In this document: in pieces, positions 26,770 to 35,296 of the stretch | Numbering within the stretch: position 1 is the first letter of the stretch | Layout of the letters: every line of letters begins with the position of its first letter | DNA from: Actinomycetota bacterium | GTDB lineage: Bacteria; Actinomycetota; Acidimicrobiia; Acidimicrobiales; Ilumatobacteraceae | Direction of reading: 5' to 3' | DNA: 45,173 bases | Assembly: GCA_016870215.1 (NCBI GenBank) | Contig: VGCD01000014.1 | Location: 1-45,173 of the forward strand | Notes under the pieces: model-generated | Databases searched by the model: none | What the model was told of the DNA's origin: nothing | What the model saw: the letters and a program-made list of their open reading frames with translations, nothing else | Made by a program: the position numbers and the translations under genes

Positions 26770-28259
26770 TCACCGTCTGGGTCTTTGGTGACCAGCTGAA
26801 CACAGCAATCGGCGCGCTAGCTGAAGCATCACCTTCCACCCACCGCGTGCTCATGGTGGAGTCTCAACGCAAGATTGCATCACGACCGTGGCACGTACAG
26901 CGCTCACACTTCTACCTCGCATCAATGCGCCGTTTTGCAGATGATCTACGAGTAAAAGGTTTCGAAGTGGACTATCGCCATGCCGACACCATGACAGCGG
27001 GCCTCGCTGCTCACCGTAAGGAATTGAAGCCAACATCGGTGATAGCCACCGAGCCGAACAGCTACCGCGCACGGCAACTTCTCGAGCAGCTCAAAGTGGC
27101 GATGGTGGAATCGAATCAGTTTCTGTGTCATCACACTGACTTCGCTGAATGGGCAAGCGGACGAAAGTCATTGAAGATGGAGGACTTCTACCGTCGCCAG
27201 CGTGCACGACTTGGGTACCTCATGGACGGAGAATCCCCGGCCGGTGGTCGATGGAATTACGACGAAGAAAACCGTCAACCACCTCCGAAGAAACAAAGTG
27301 ACTGGCCCTGGCCTGCACCTGTCACTGACGACCTTGACCAATTAGACACTGATGTTCTCAGTGCTCTGCCGAGTACGCACTGGGGCGAAGCACCGACTGG
27401 TCTGTGGGCCACATCGCGAGATGGTGCAGTGCGCCGACTGCGACACTTCGTTGACAACGTGTTGCCGATGTTTGGCCCACATGAAGACGCCATGTTGCAC
27501 GACAACTGGCATCTGGCCCACTCTTTGTTGTCGCCCTACATGAACAATGGACTTCTTCTTCCATCTGAAGTATGTGATGCAGTTCAGCAAGCGTTTGATG
27601 ACGGCAAAGTACCAATTGCATCCGCTGAAGGTTTCATTCGCCAAGTCATCGGATGGCGTGAATACGTGTGGGGTCTGTACTGGTTGTGGATGCCGGAGTA
27701 CGCAAATGAGAATGCGCTTGGCGCCGTACGTCCGCTGCCACCGGCATTCACCGATGCAAATGCAACCAAAATGCGTTGCATCTCCCGTTGCGTAGACGAC
27801 TTGGACAAGCGTGCATACCTACACCACATCCAACGACTCATGATTCTCGGAAACCTGTCGCTCACCGCTGGCGTGTCACCACATGCAGTCACCAACTGGA
27901 TGTGGGAGTCATTCATTGACGGAGCCGAATGGGTGATGGTGCCAAATGTTGTCGGCATGTCACTTCATGCCGACGGTGGTCGTATGGCAACCAAACCGTA
28001 TGCAAGTGGTGGTGCCTACGTCAGCAAGATGAGCGATTACTGCAAGGGCTGCGCGTACGACCGCACGAAGCGCGTCGGAGATGACGCTTGCCCATTCACC
28101 ACGTTGTACTGGGACTTCTTGTTGCGCCATCAAGAAAGATTCGTGCGAAATCCGCGAATGTCAACACAAGTTCGTGCAGCGCAGAAACTGTCTGATGGCG
28201 ATGCCGTACAAAAAAGAGCGGCCGATGTCCTGCATATGCTGGACACCGGCCGCTTGTAG
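26766..28259 (+). CDS. Iron-sulfur bacterial cryptochrome/(6-4) photolyase (PhrB-type)
   Basis: 497 residues from GTG 26766. The N-terminus (VWVFGDQLN) and blocks HHIQRLMILGN and WMWESFIDGAEWV match the deoxyribodipyrimidine photolyase-related family. Cys338, Cys426, Cys429 and Cys442 have spacings of 88, 3 and 13, the same as the four cluster ligands of Agrobacterium PhrB (C350, C438, C441, C454), and His353-His354 align with its active-site His pair. Its predicted job is light-driven repair of (6-4) photoproducts with FAD and a 4Fe-4S cluster. The final codons double as a hairpin that ends transcription from the other strand. Confidence 0.93.
   Translation: MITVWVFGDQLNTAIGALAEASPSTHRVLMVESQRKIASRPWHVQRSHFYLASMRRFADDLRVKGFEVDYRHADTMTAGLAAHRKELKPTSVIATEPNSYRARQLLEQLKVAMVESNQFLCHHTDFAEWASGRKSLKMEDFYRRQRARLGYLMDGESPAGGRWNYDEENRQPPPKKQSDWPWPAPVTDDLDQLDTDVLSALPSTHWGEAPTGLWATSRDGAVRRLRHFVDNVLPMFGPHEDAMLHDNWHLAHSLLSPYMNNGLLLPSEVCDAVQQAFDDGKVPIASAEGFIRQVIGWREYVWGLYWLWMPEYANENALGAVRPLPPAFTDANATKMRCISRCVDDLDKRAYLHHIQRLMILGNLSLTAGVSPHAVTNWMWESFIDGAEWVMVPNVVGMSLHADGGRMATKPYASGGAYVSKMSDYCKGCAYDRTKRVGDDACPFTTLYWDFLLRHQERFVRNPRMSTQVRAAQKLSDGDAVQKRAADVLHMLDTGRL
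28208..28253 (-). terminator. Rho-independent terminator for the minus strand inside the photolyase 3' end
   Basis: Reading leftward, a hairpin with stem GCGGCCG/CGGCCGC plus four further GTCC/GGAC pairs spans 28218-28253 and is followed by a run of six T residues (28210-28215 as A on the plus strand). This is a textbook intrinsic terminator for the repeat-protein gene at 28312-29280. The whole element lies inside the last 17 codons of the convergent photolyase gene. Confidence 0.85.
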
Positions 28260-28311
28260 TCAGCTGATCAGCGCATCAGGGGGAGGGCCCGCGCTGACCT
28301 TGCTGCGAATA

Positions 28312-29280
28312 TCAGGCGCTAAAGGAAGCACCTTGTGTTGATGACTGGCTCGAGCCGGGCATCCTCGGCATGCCGTTCGCGCCGCCCATTCCATGGCCGT
28401 GTCCAGGTCCGTGACCGCCACGTCCACCGTGACCGCCACGTCCACCCATGCCAGGGCCACCGGCCGGGCGAACACCGTTCACGATGTCATCAAGACGAGT
28501 CTTTAACTCGGCCAACTTGGCATCTGCTTCAGCCTGTGTGTGCTCACCAGAAGCAACTTCCTCATCGAGATGTGCCTTGACATCAGCTGTGATTGCATCT
28601 TTCACCTTCTGAATGTCAACGTTCTTGTCCTTGGCGATATCAGCAAGTGTCTTTCCTGACTGCAATTGCGTTTGCAATTCAGTAGTTGTCAAACCAAGCG
28701 CCTTTGCGACACCTTCAGACGCGATCTTGCCTCCAGGACCACCCTTGCCCATTCCTGGACCGTGTGCGGGACGAATGTTGTTCACCATGTCATCAAGACG
28801 AGTTTTGAATGCTGCGATCTTTGCGTCGACTTCTGCTTGCGTGTGCTCACCAGAAGCGACCTCGGCCTGCTCTTTGTCGGTGTAGTCCTTCAACAGCTGG
28901 TCTTTGACCTTCTGAATGTCAACGTTCTTCTCTTTGGCGATTGTTGCAAACGACTTGGTCTACAATTCGGTTTGCAACTCTGCAGTTGTGATGCCCAGCA
29001 CCTTTGCGACGTTGTCAAGATTCACCGGTCCGCCACGGCGACCCATGTGACTGTCTGCTGCACCGGCCGAACCTGGCACTGAAGGAACCGTGGTGCTGGT
29101 GACGGCTTGTGCTGATGCACTCGTCTTCTTCGCAGCCTTCTTCTTGATGATCTTTGCTGCCTTGGTCTTGTTTGCATTCGTAGCAGCGTTTGCCATTCCG
29201 GTGGCGGCGACACCGCCACCTACGAGCAGACTTACTGTGAGTGCGACCTTTGCGATGTTTGACTTGTTCTTCATGTTCAT
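28312..29280 (-). pseudogene. Exported two-repeat, Gly/His-tailed protein interrupted by an in-frame amber codon
   Basis: From ATG 29280 the frame encodes a signal peptide (IAKVALTVSLLVGGGVAATG), an Ala/Lys-rich stretch and the start of a repeat, then meets TAG at 28960-28962 as codon 107. After that stop the same frame continues open for over 210 codons to a TGA at 28312. The region holds two copies of a helical unit of about 75 residues (VAKALGLTTTELQTQL..., ADIAKDKNVDIQKVKDAI...). In the second copy the codon matching the TAG is CAG (Gln). The tail is rich in Gly, His and Arg and might bind metal. Read as a recent single-base inactivation, a sequence error, or readthrough. Its two-component neighbour may regulate it. 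Confidence 0.8.
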
Positions 29281-29333
29281 TTTCTTTCGTTGTGTGGTCC
29301 CGGTCCGTCCGGGTGCAAGTACTTTCGGCTTCG

Positions 29334-29363
29334 TAGGTAAGGAGTAGACCCGAGTTAGGTAAG
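29334..29363 (+). promoter_or_regulatory. Direct repeat TAGGTAAG spaced 22 bp, candidate response-regulator site
   Basis: Two exact copies of TAGGTAAG start at 29334 and 29356, 22 bases apart, or two helical turns. They lie in the 155-base gap between the divergent repeat-protein gene and the response-regulator gene. OmpR/PhoB-type regulators bind head-to-tail repeats on one DNA face, so this is a candidate operator for autoregulation and for the neighbour. No experimental support is available. Confidence 0.45.
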
Positions 29364-29435
29364 AACTCCCCAAGAATCCCCCCAAGGCTCTCCCACCCCT
29401 GAAAATCAAGGGTTTCACGGGCTACCTTGGGCTCC

Positions 29436-30131
29436 GTGAACACGCAGAACGAGGCCCCAACAGTGCTCGTTGCCGAAGATGACCCCTCGGTGCGCAAGGC
29501 CGTCGAGCGGGTTCTTGAGCTCGAGAAATACAACGTGATCACCGTGAACGACGGAGCCGCTGCACTTGAAGGACTCACCCGCAACTCAATTGACGCAGCA
29601 GTACTCGATGTGATGATGCCATTTGCCGATGGACTCACTGTGTGTCGCGAAATTCGGCATCGTGGCATCGCAACTCCGATTCTTTTGTTGACCGCGCGAC
29701 ATGAGGTAGGTGACCGGGTTGCTGGCCTCGATGCTGGTGCCGATGACTATTTGGTGAAACCTTTCGCCGTCGACGAATTACTTGCGCGTGTGCGCGCACT
29801 GCTTCGTCGCAACAACGTGCTCACAACCGCGGCGCTACTTCGTGTTGCAGACATGACACTTGACCCACAACGGCGTGAGGCCAAGCGTGGCCAACGAGTA
29901 TTGAACCTCACAAAAACGGAATTTGATTTGCTCGAATTGTTGATGACCAAACCAGGCATCGTGGTCACTAGAGAGCAAATCTATAAAGACATCTGGGGCT
30001 ATGACTTTGAAACCAGCTCTAAGTCACTTGATGTGTACATCGGTTACTTGCGTCGAAAGACCGAAGAAGGTGGCGAAGCACGACTGTTGTACACAGTTCG
30101 CGGAGTTGGTTATGTGGTGAAGGAATCATGA
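29436..30131 (+). CDS. OmpR/PhoB-family response regulator (MprA-like)
   Basis: 231 residues from GTG 29436; a TTG at 29427 is an alternative. The receiver domain has the acidic pair Asp15-Asp16, phospho-acceptor Asp58 in AVLDVMMPFADG, a Thr/Ser switch (LLLTAR) and the Lys in YLVKPF. The C-terminal winged helix (LNLTKTEFDLLELLM ... VYIGYLRRK ... YTVRGVGYV) fits OmpR/PhoB. It should bind promoters after phosphorylation by the kinase encoded next, whose ATG overlaps its stop (ATGA). Confidence 0.95.
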   Translation: MNTQNEAPTVLVAEDDPSVRKAVERVLELEKYNVITVNDGAAALEGLTRNSIDAAVLDVMMPFADGLTVCREIRHRGIATPILLLTARHEVGDRVAGLDAGADDYLVKPFAVDELLARVRALLRRNNVLTTAALLRVADMTLDPQRREAKRGQRVLNLTKTEFDLLELLMTKPGIVVTREQIYKDIWGYDFETSSKSLDVYIGYLRRKTEEGGEARLLYTVRGVGYVVKES

Positions 30132-31462
30132 ATCTGCGCACACGCTTCGCAATGGTCACCGGCGTCATCGTGCTCGTTGTTGTGGCACTCGTCGGAGTTG
30201 GTGCCTATGTCGCCGCCACCAATCAACTCTTCAACCAAGTTGACGATTCACTCGACACTCGTGTCAATCAAATTGCTGAAGCTCTCCAACGGAACAACCG
30301 GCCGATGGTTCCGGGGTTTCGTCAGCGAAACCCGTTGACCGACGAGTTGTTACAAACCGAGTTCGATGCTGTCACGCAGATCATTGATCCGACTTCAGGA
30401 ATCGTTGCCACGGCCGGCAAAGTCGACTTGCCAGAACATGAGCGCGACAAGGACATGGCCACCAATGGTGACGGCTTCCATCGTGAAACGTTGAAGCTAG
30501 AGAGTGACAAATTCCGCGTACTCACTGTTGCGATGCCAAATGGTGTGCTCATCAAGGTCGGCAAGAACGTGAACGACATTGACAACGCCATTGGTGGAAT
30601 GCGCACGTGGTTCATAGGTATCGCACTCGCTGGCTTTGCACTTGCTGCAATTGCCGGTTGGATGTTCGCCAGCAAGGTCAGCAAACCCATTGAGTTGCTC
30701 GCTTCATCTGCAGATGACATTGCCCGCACTGAAGACCTCGATCACAACGTGGATGTCAAAGGTGCGAGCGAAGTCACCAAACTGGCATCGAGTTTCAACA
30801 CCATGCTCACTGCACTACGGCGAAGTGTCGCGCGCCAACGGCAATTGGTACAAGACGCCAGTCACGAGTTGCGCACTCCGCTCACGAGCTTGCGTGCCAA
30901 TACCGAATTACTTCAACGCCCATCGTTGTCAGCCGACGAACGTCAGTCGATTCTCGTTGACATGCGTGCCGAGATCGATGAGTTGACCGAACTGAGTTCT
31001 GAGCTGAGCGCACTGGCCACCGACCAGAAAGCTGCCGAAGTACCAACTCTCGTCGACCTGCGAGAAATCGCCGACGAGATCGCGACTCGCGCCAGGCGCC
31101 GCACAACCGGTGACATCACCGTGTCCTCCATCGGCAACACACAAGTCACCGCACGACTGCATCAACTTGAGCGTGCTGTCGGAAATCTTGTCGACAACGC
31201 CATCAAGTTCAGCCCCAGTGGCTCTGACGTGGCCATCATCATCAACGATGGTCGCATCGTGGTTCAAGACAATGGACCCGGAATAGCCAACGCCGACAAG
31301 CCACATGTGTTCGACCGTTTTTATCGGGCCACGGCCACGAGATCATTGCCCGGGTCAGGCCTTGGGCTAGCCATCGTGGCGCAATTCGCCGAAGACCACG
31401 GAATTGCCACCATCGTCGAAGATGCACCAAACGGCGGTGCTGTCGTTGGGTTGCAGTTCTAA
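30128..31462 (+). CDS. Two-component sensor histidine kinase (MprB-like)
   Basis: 444 residues. A first helix (about 8-30), an extracytoplasmic sensor of about 130 residues, a second helix (about 160-180), HAMP (about 180-235), HisKA with phospho-acceptor His246 in QDASHELRTPL, and a HATPase domain with NLVDNAIKFSP, DNGPGIA, FDRFYRA and GSGLGLAIV. The layout resembles MprB/CpxA-type envelope-stress kinases; the signal is unknown. Coupled to the response regulator. Its 3' end overlaps the convergent rsgA by four bases. Confidence 0.95.
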   Translation: MNLRTRFAMVTGVIVLVVVALVGVGAYVAATNQLFNQVDDSLDTRVNQIAEALQRNNRPMVPGFRQRNPLTDELLQTEFDAVTQIIDPTSGIVATAGKVDLPEHERDKDMATNGDGFHRETLKLESDKFRVLTVAMPNGVLIKVGKNVNDIDNAIGGMRTWFIGIALAGFALAAIAGWMFASKVSKPIELLASSADDIARTEDLDHNVDVKGASEVTKLASSFNTMLTALRRSVARQRQLVQDASHELRTPLTSLRANTELLQRPSLSADERQSILVDMRAEIDELTELSSELSALATDQKAAEVPTLVDLREIADEIATRARRRTTGDITVSSIGNTQVTARLHQLERAVGNLVDNAIKFSPSGSDVAIIINDGRIVVQDNGPGIANADKPHVFDRFYRATATRSLPGSGLGLAIVAQFAEDHGIATIVEDAPNGGAVVGLQF

Positions 31463-32469
31463 GAACGGCGCCGATTCTCGGCTGGGCGCCGGGAACCACG
31501 CCGATCGAACGACTTCTCACGATCGCGTTGTTCCTCTTCTATAGAGGCTTCCTCGGCCACCAGACGACGCATGCTTTCGAGGCGAATCTGAGGCAACGAG
31601 CCGTTCTCAATGGCGGCTTGAACTGCGCACCCTGGTTCATCTGAATGTTTACAGTCACGGAACTTGCAGGTTTCAGACAGATCAAACACGTCTTTGAAGG
31701 CACGTTCGATGCCATGACCACTTGTCCAAAGGTTGACGGCCCGCAGGCCAGGTGTGTCAAGCAGCCATCCTCCGCTCGGCAACTGCACCAATTGCGCAGC
31801 GACCGTGGTGTGGCGCCCACGTTGGTCGCTCTCACGAACATCTCCGACTTCCTGCGCTTCGTGACCAACGAGTGCATTCACCAACGTTGACTTCCCCACG
31901 CCACTTGCACCCAACACAGCGATGGTCGCACCATCTGAGATGTAGCCCGAAAGTTGGTCCATACCTTCGCGAGTGATTCCACTCAACATGTGAATCGGAA
32001 CACCTATCGCAACTGTCGCCAGAACGTTGTGAACATTCTTTGCTGCGTCACTATCGACACAATCAATCTTCGTGAGGATGATGACAGGGTTCGCCCCAGA
32101 GTCGAATGCCAGCACCAACTCACGCTCGAGGCGACGTTCATTCGGTGGCGAGGTGAGCGAGTGCACCAAAAACACCGTGTCGATGTTGCTAGCCACGATT
32201 TGGCGTTGAGCTCGAGCACCTTCAAACGACGCTCGTCGTATTAGTGCACTGCGTCGAGCATTCACAGATTGCACTCGTTCCATATCGGACGAGATGTTCA
32301 CTTCATCGCCGACAGCAACTTCGACCCCGATGTTTCGCACCCGCACGCTGTCACCAGATGTCAACAAAATGGTGCTCCAACCACGATCAAGACGCACCAC
32401 ACGCCCCTGTGGCATGACGTCATCGTGCGCACCACTATTCATGGAAGAAGGCGTGTCACTCGAGGTCAT
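31459..32469 (-). CDS. rsgA: Ribosome small-subunit-dependent GTPase A
   Basis: 336 residues. The circularly permuted G-domain has G4 (LTKIDCVD) before G1 (GASGVGKSTL) and G3 (LLDTPGL), with the GRHTT switch between. An OB-fold-like N-terminal part and a C-terminal zinc module (CKFRDCKHSDEPGC: Cys, Cys, His, Cys) complete the family plan. RsgA helps late assembly of the 30S subunit. It ends in an Arg-rich tail (FDRRGSRRPAENRRRS). Confidence 0.94.
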   Translation of the reverse strand: MTSSDTPSSMNSGAHDDVMPQGRVVRLDRGWSTILLTSGDSVRVRNIGVEVAVGDEVNISSDMERVQSVNARRSALIRRASFEGARAQRQIVASNIDTVFLVHSLTSPPNERRLERELVLAFDSGANPVIILTKIDCVDSDAAKNVHNVLATVAIGVPIHMLSGITREGMDQLSGYISDGATIAVLGASGVGKSTLVNALVGHEAQEVGDVRESDQRGRHTTVAAQLVQLPSGGWLLDTPGLRAVNLWTSGHGIERAFKDVFDLSETCKFRDCKHSDEPGCAVQAAIENGSLPQIRLESMRRLVAEEASIEEEQRDREKSFDRRGSRRPAENRRRS

Positions 32470-32571
32470 TTCCTAAAACGGTACCGGCGTGTCGTGGCTC
32501 ACCGTGGCGAACGATGCGACCACAGTGCCAGTCACCATTCCCTACTGCCGTAAGCGTTTCGTCGTCATTGC

Positions 32572-32601
32572 TTGACACGGGTAGGTGAAATCACTTATCC
32601 C
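32572..32601 (+). promoter_or_regulatory. Promoter-like -35/-10 boxes just ahead of topA
   Basis: TTGACA at 32572-32577 and TATCCC at 32596-32601 are separated by 18 bases. The -10 ends only ten bases before the ATG at 32612 and there is no Shine-Dalgarno, so the transcript would be nearly leaderless, as is common in actinobacteria. The -10 box is a poor match, hence modest confidence. Confidence 0.4.
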
Positions 32602-32611
32602 ATACCGAGAT

Positions 32612-35296
32612 ATGTCCAAACCCCTCGTCATCGTCGAGTCGCCTGCCAAGGCCAAGACCATCGCCCAATATCTCGGTTCCGACTACGACGTACGGCCCTC
32701 AGTAGGCCACATCGCCGACCTTCCGAGCAAAGGTCTTGCAGTAGATGTGGAGAACGGCTTCAAGCCCACCTATGAATTGACGGAACGCGGCAAGACGGTC
32801 GTGAAGGACTTGAAAGCCCTCATGAAGAATGCATCCGCTTTATATCTCGCAACAGACGAAGACCGCGAAGGCGAAGCAATCTCCTGGCACTTGCTCGAAT
32901 ACCTGAAGCCCACCGTGCCCGTGCACCGCATGGTGTTTCACGAGATCAATAAGAAGGCCATCGAACACGCGGTGAACAATCCGCGCAGCATCGACTACGG
33001 CTTGGTCGACGCCGCAGAGACCCGCCGCATCCTCGACCGCCTCTACGGATACGAAGTGTCACCGGTGTTGTGGCGTCGCGTGAATCGCGGACTGTCAGCG
33101 GGACGCGTGCAGAGCCCAGCGCTTCGCCTCATAGTCGAGCGTGAACGCGAACGCATTGCCTTCCGCGCTGCCACGTACTTCGACCTCTCCGCCGTCACCG
33201 ACTCTTCGCCCTCCTTCACCGCAACGTTGCTGTCCGTAGACGGCAAGCGCATTGCCTCTGGCAAAGACTTTGACGGCAACGGTGAGTTGAAAACCGACGT
33301 AATTGTCGTCAATGAAGATCGCGCCAATCAGTTGGTGTCAGGCCTCAAGGGAACTCCCCTCACAGTGGCGAGCGTGGAGGAAAAGCCCTATCGCTCCTCT
33401 CCAAAGGCACCGTTCATGACGAGCACTTTGCAACAAGAAGGTGGTCGCAAACTTCGTTTGTCGGGCCGACAGGTCATGAGCATTGCTCAGAAGCTGTACG
33501 AAAACGGATACATCACATACATGCGTACCGACAATGTGGGTCTCAGCGCAGAGGCAATCTCTGACATCCGTTCCCATATCAAGAGTGAATTCGGAGCTGG
33601 GTTCCTCACGGATGCACCGCGTGTCTACTCATCAAAGGTGAAGAACGCACAAGAAGCACACGAAGCAATTCGCCCTGTTCTTCCCTTGCGGTCGCCAGAA
33701 CAGGTTGCGAATGAACTGAGCAGCCAAGAGTTGAGCCTGTATCGCTTGGTGTACCAGCGCACGCTTGCTTCGCAGATGATCGACGCAACAGGCGTCACGG
33801 TGAGCATTCGCCTTCGCGCAACTACAACTGATGCGCAACGCACCGATTGCGAATTCAACGCAAGCGGTACCACCATCACGTCTCCCGGATATCGCCAGGC
33901 GTACGAAGAATCGGCCGACGAAGACGATCAGAAAGACGGAAGCGAAGACGCGTTATTGCTGCCACCGCTCAAGGTCGGCGAGACCGTTGCGGTGACCGAC
34001 TACACGGCGAATGGTCATGCGACCACACCACCCCCTCGATACACCGAAGCATCGATTGTGAAGAAGCTCGAAGAGCTTGGTATCGGTCGCCCAAGCACAT
34101 GGGCATCAATCATCTCGACGATGGTCGACCGTGGTCATTACGTGTGGAAGAAAGGAACGTCACTCGTTCCCACATGGACCGCATTCTCTGTCATCAAGTT
34201 GATGGAGAACCACTTCACTGAGCTCATCGACTATGGCTACACCGCTGGTGTTGAAGAAGACCTCGACGCCATTGCGCGTGGCGAACAACAAAAAGACCGC
34301 TGGCTGAAGCACTTCTACTTCGGCGAAGAGGAAACCACCAACGAGTGGATTGGTCTTCACGAGTTGGTTGCCAAAAACCTCGACTCCATCGATGCAGCCA
34401 CACTCAACACATTCACCTTGGGTGGCCACCCCGACACTGGTGAAGCAGTCATCGTGAAGCCAGGTCTGTACGGACCATATGTGCGCTGTGGCGAGAACAC
34501 CGCAAGCGTTCCTGATTCGATGACGCCCGACGAACTCACTCTCGACGAAGCACTCAGGTTGCTTGCCGCACCAAAAGGTGATGTACCGATTGGTGAGCAC
34601 GACGGACACCCGGTGTTTGCAAAGACTGGTCGCTACGGTGCGTACGTGCAGTGGGGCACGATGGATGCTCCGCCTGAAGGTCTTGAGAAGCCGAAGATGG
34701 TGTCGTTGTTCAAGACAATGAACATCGAGCGCTTCAGCATAAAAGATGCACTCGACTTGTTGTCCTTGCCACGAACGATTGGCACTGACCCAGCTGATGG
34801 CGAACCGATCACTGCACAAAATGGTCGCTATGGCCCGTACATCAGCAAGGGTAAAGACAGCCGCTCGCTACAGACGGAAGAGCAACTACTCACCGTCACG
34901 CTGGAAGAGGCACTTGCGCTTCTCGCCCAACCGCGAGTGTTTGGTCGAGGTCGCGCTGCGCCAAAGCCACCGCTCAAAGAATTCGGCAATGACCCGGTTA
35001 GCGGCAAGCCAGTGGTGGCCAAGGACGGAAAGTTCGGCGAATACGTCACCGATGGTGAAGTGAATGCAGGTCTCACTCGTGGCGATCGTCTCGAGACAAT
35101 GACCAACGAACGCGCATACGAACTGTTGCAACTTCGGCGCGACGACATCGAAGCAAACGGTGGCCCGAAGAAAGCACCAGCCAAGAAGTCTGCAGCGAAG
35201 AAGTCTGCAGCGAAGAAGTCTGCAGCGAAGAAGTCTGCAGCGAAGAAGAAGGCGGCTCCGAAGAAAGCCGCCAAGCCGAAGAAGATCGACGAATGA
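32612..35296 (+). CDS. topA: DNA topoisomerase I (type IA)
   Basis: 894 residues from ATG 32612 (MSKPLVIVESPAKAKTIAQY); an upstream start would add nine poor residues. The Toprim domain (VESPAKAKTI, then ATDEDREGEAISWHL with its DxDxE-like acidic residues) opens the protein; the active-site Tyr is near 303 in YITYMRTDNVG. The C-terminal third has several TopoC-type repeats with conserved GRYGPYI-like strands rather than cysteine zinc fingers, as is typical of actinobacterial TopA. The end is a Lys/Ala-rich tail built from a repeated AKKSA unit that should help DNA binding. It relaxes negatively supercoiled DNA. Stop overlaps the tmk start. Confidence 0.96.
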   Translation: MSKPLVIVESPAKAKTIAQYLGSDYDVRPSVGHIADLPSKGLAVDVENGFKPTYELTERGKTVVKDLKALMKNASALYLATDEDREGEAISWHLLEYLKPTVPVHRMVFHEINKKAIEHAVNNPRSIDYGLVDAAETRRILDRLYGYEVSPVLWRRVNRGLSAGRVQSPALRLIVERERERIAFRAATYFDLSAVTDSSPSFTATLLSVDGKRIASGKDFDGNGELKTDVIVVNEDRANQLVSGLKGTPLTVASVEEKPYRSSPKAPFMTSTLQQEGGRKLRLSGRQVMSIAQKLYENGYITYMRTDNVGLSAEAISDIRSHIKSEFGAGFLTDAPRVYSSKVKNAQEAHEAIRPVLPLRSPEQVANELSSQELSLYRLVYQRTLASQMIDATGVTVSIRLRATTTDAQRTDCEFNASGTTITSPGYRQAYEESADEDDQKDGSEDALLLPPLKVGETVAVTDYTANGHATTPPPRYTEASIVKKLEELGIGRPSTWASIISTMVDRGHYVWKKGTSLVPTWTAFSVIKLMENHFTELIDYGYTAGVEEDLDAIARGEQQKDRWLKHFYFGEEETTNEWIGLHELVAKNLDSIDAATLNTFTLGGHPDTGEAVIVKPGLYGPYVRCGENTASVPDSMTPDELTLDEALRLLAAPKGDVPIGEHDGHPVFAKTGRYGAYVQWGTMDAPPEGLEKPKMVSLFKTMNIERFSIKDALDLLSLPRTIGTDPADGEPITAQNGRYGPYISKGKDSRSLQTEEQLLTVTLEEALALLAQPRVFGRGRAAPKPPLKEFGNDPVSGKPVVAKDGKFGEYVTDGEVNAGLTRGDRLETMTNERAYELLQLRRDDIEANGGPKKAPAKKSAAKKSAAKKSAAKKSAAKKKAAPKKAAKPKKIDE
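35182..35252 (+). repeat. 15-bp tandem repeat encoding the TopA KKSAA tail
   Basis: The unit tctgcagcgaagaag occurs four times in a row, with partial copies on both ends. It encodes the SAAKK repeats of the topoisomerase tail. Exact nucleotide identity between units suggests slippage, so copy number may vary between strains. Confidence 0.85.
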
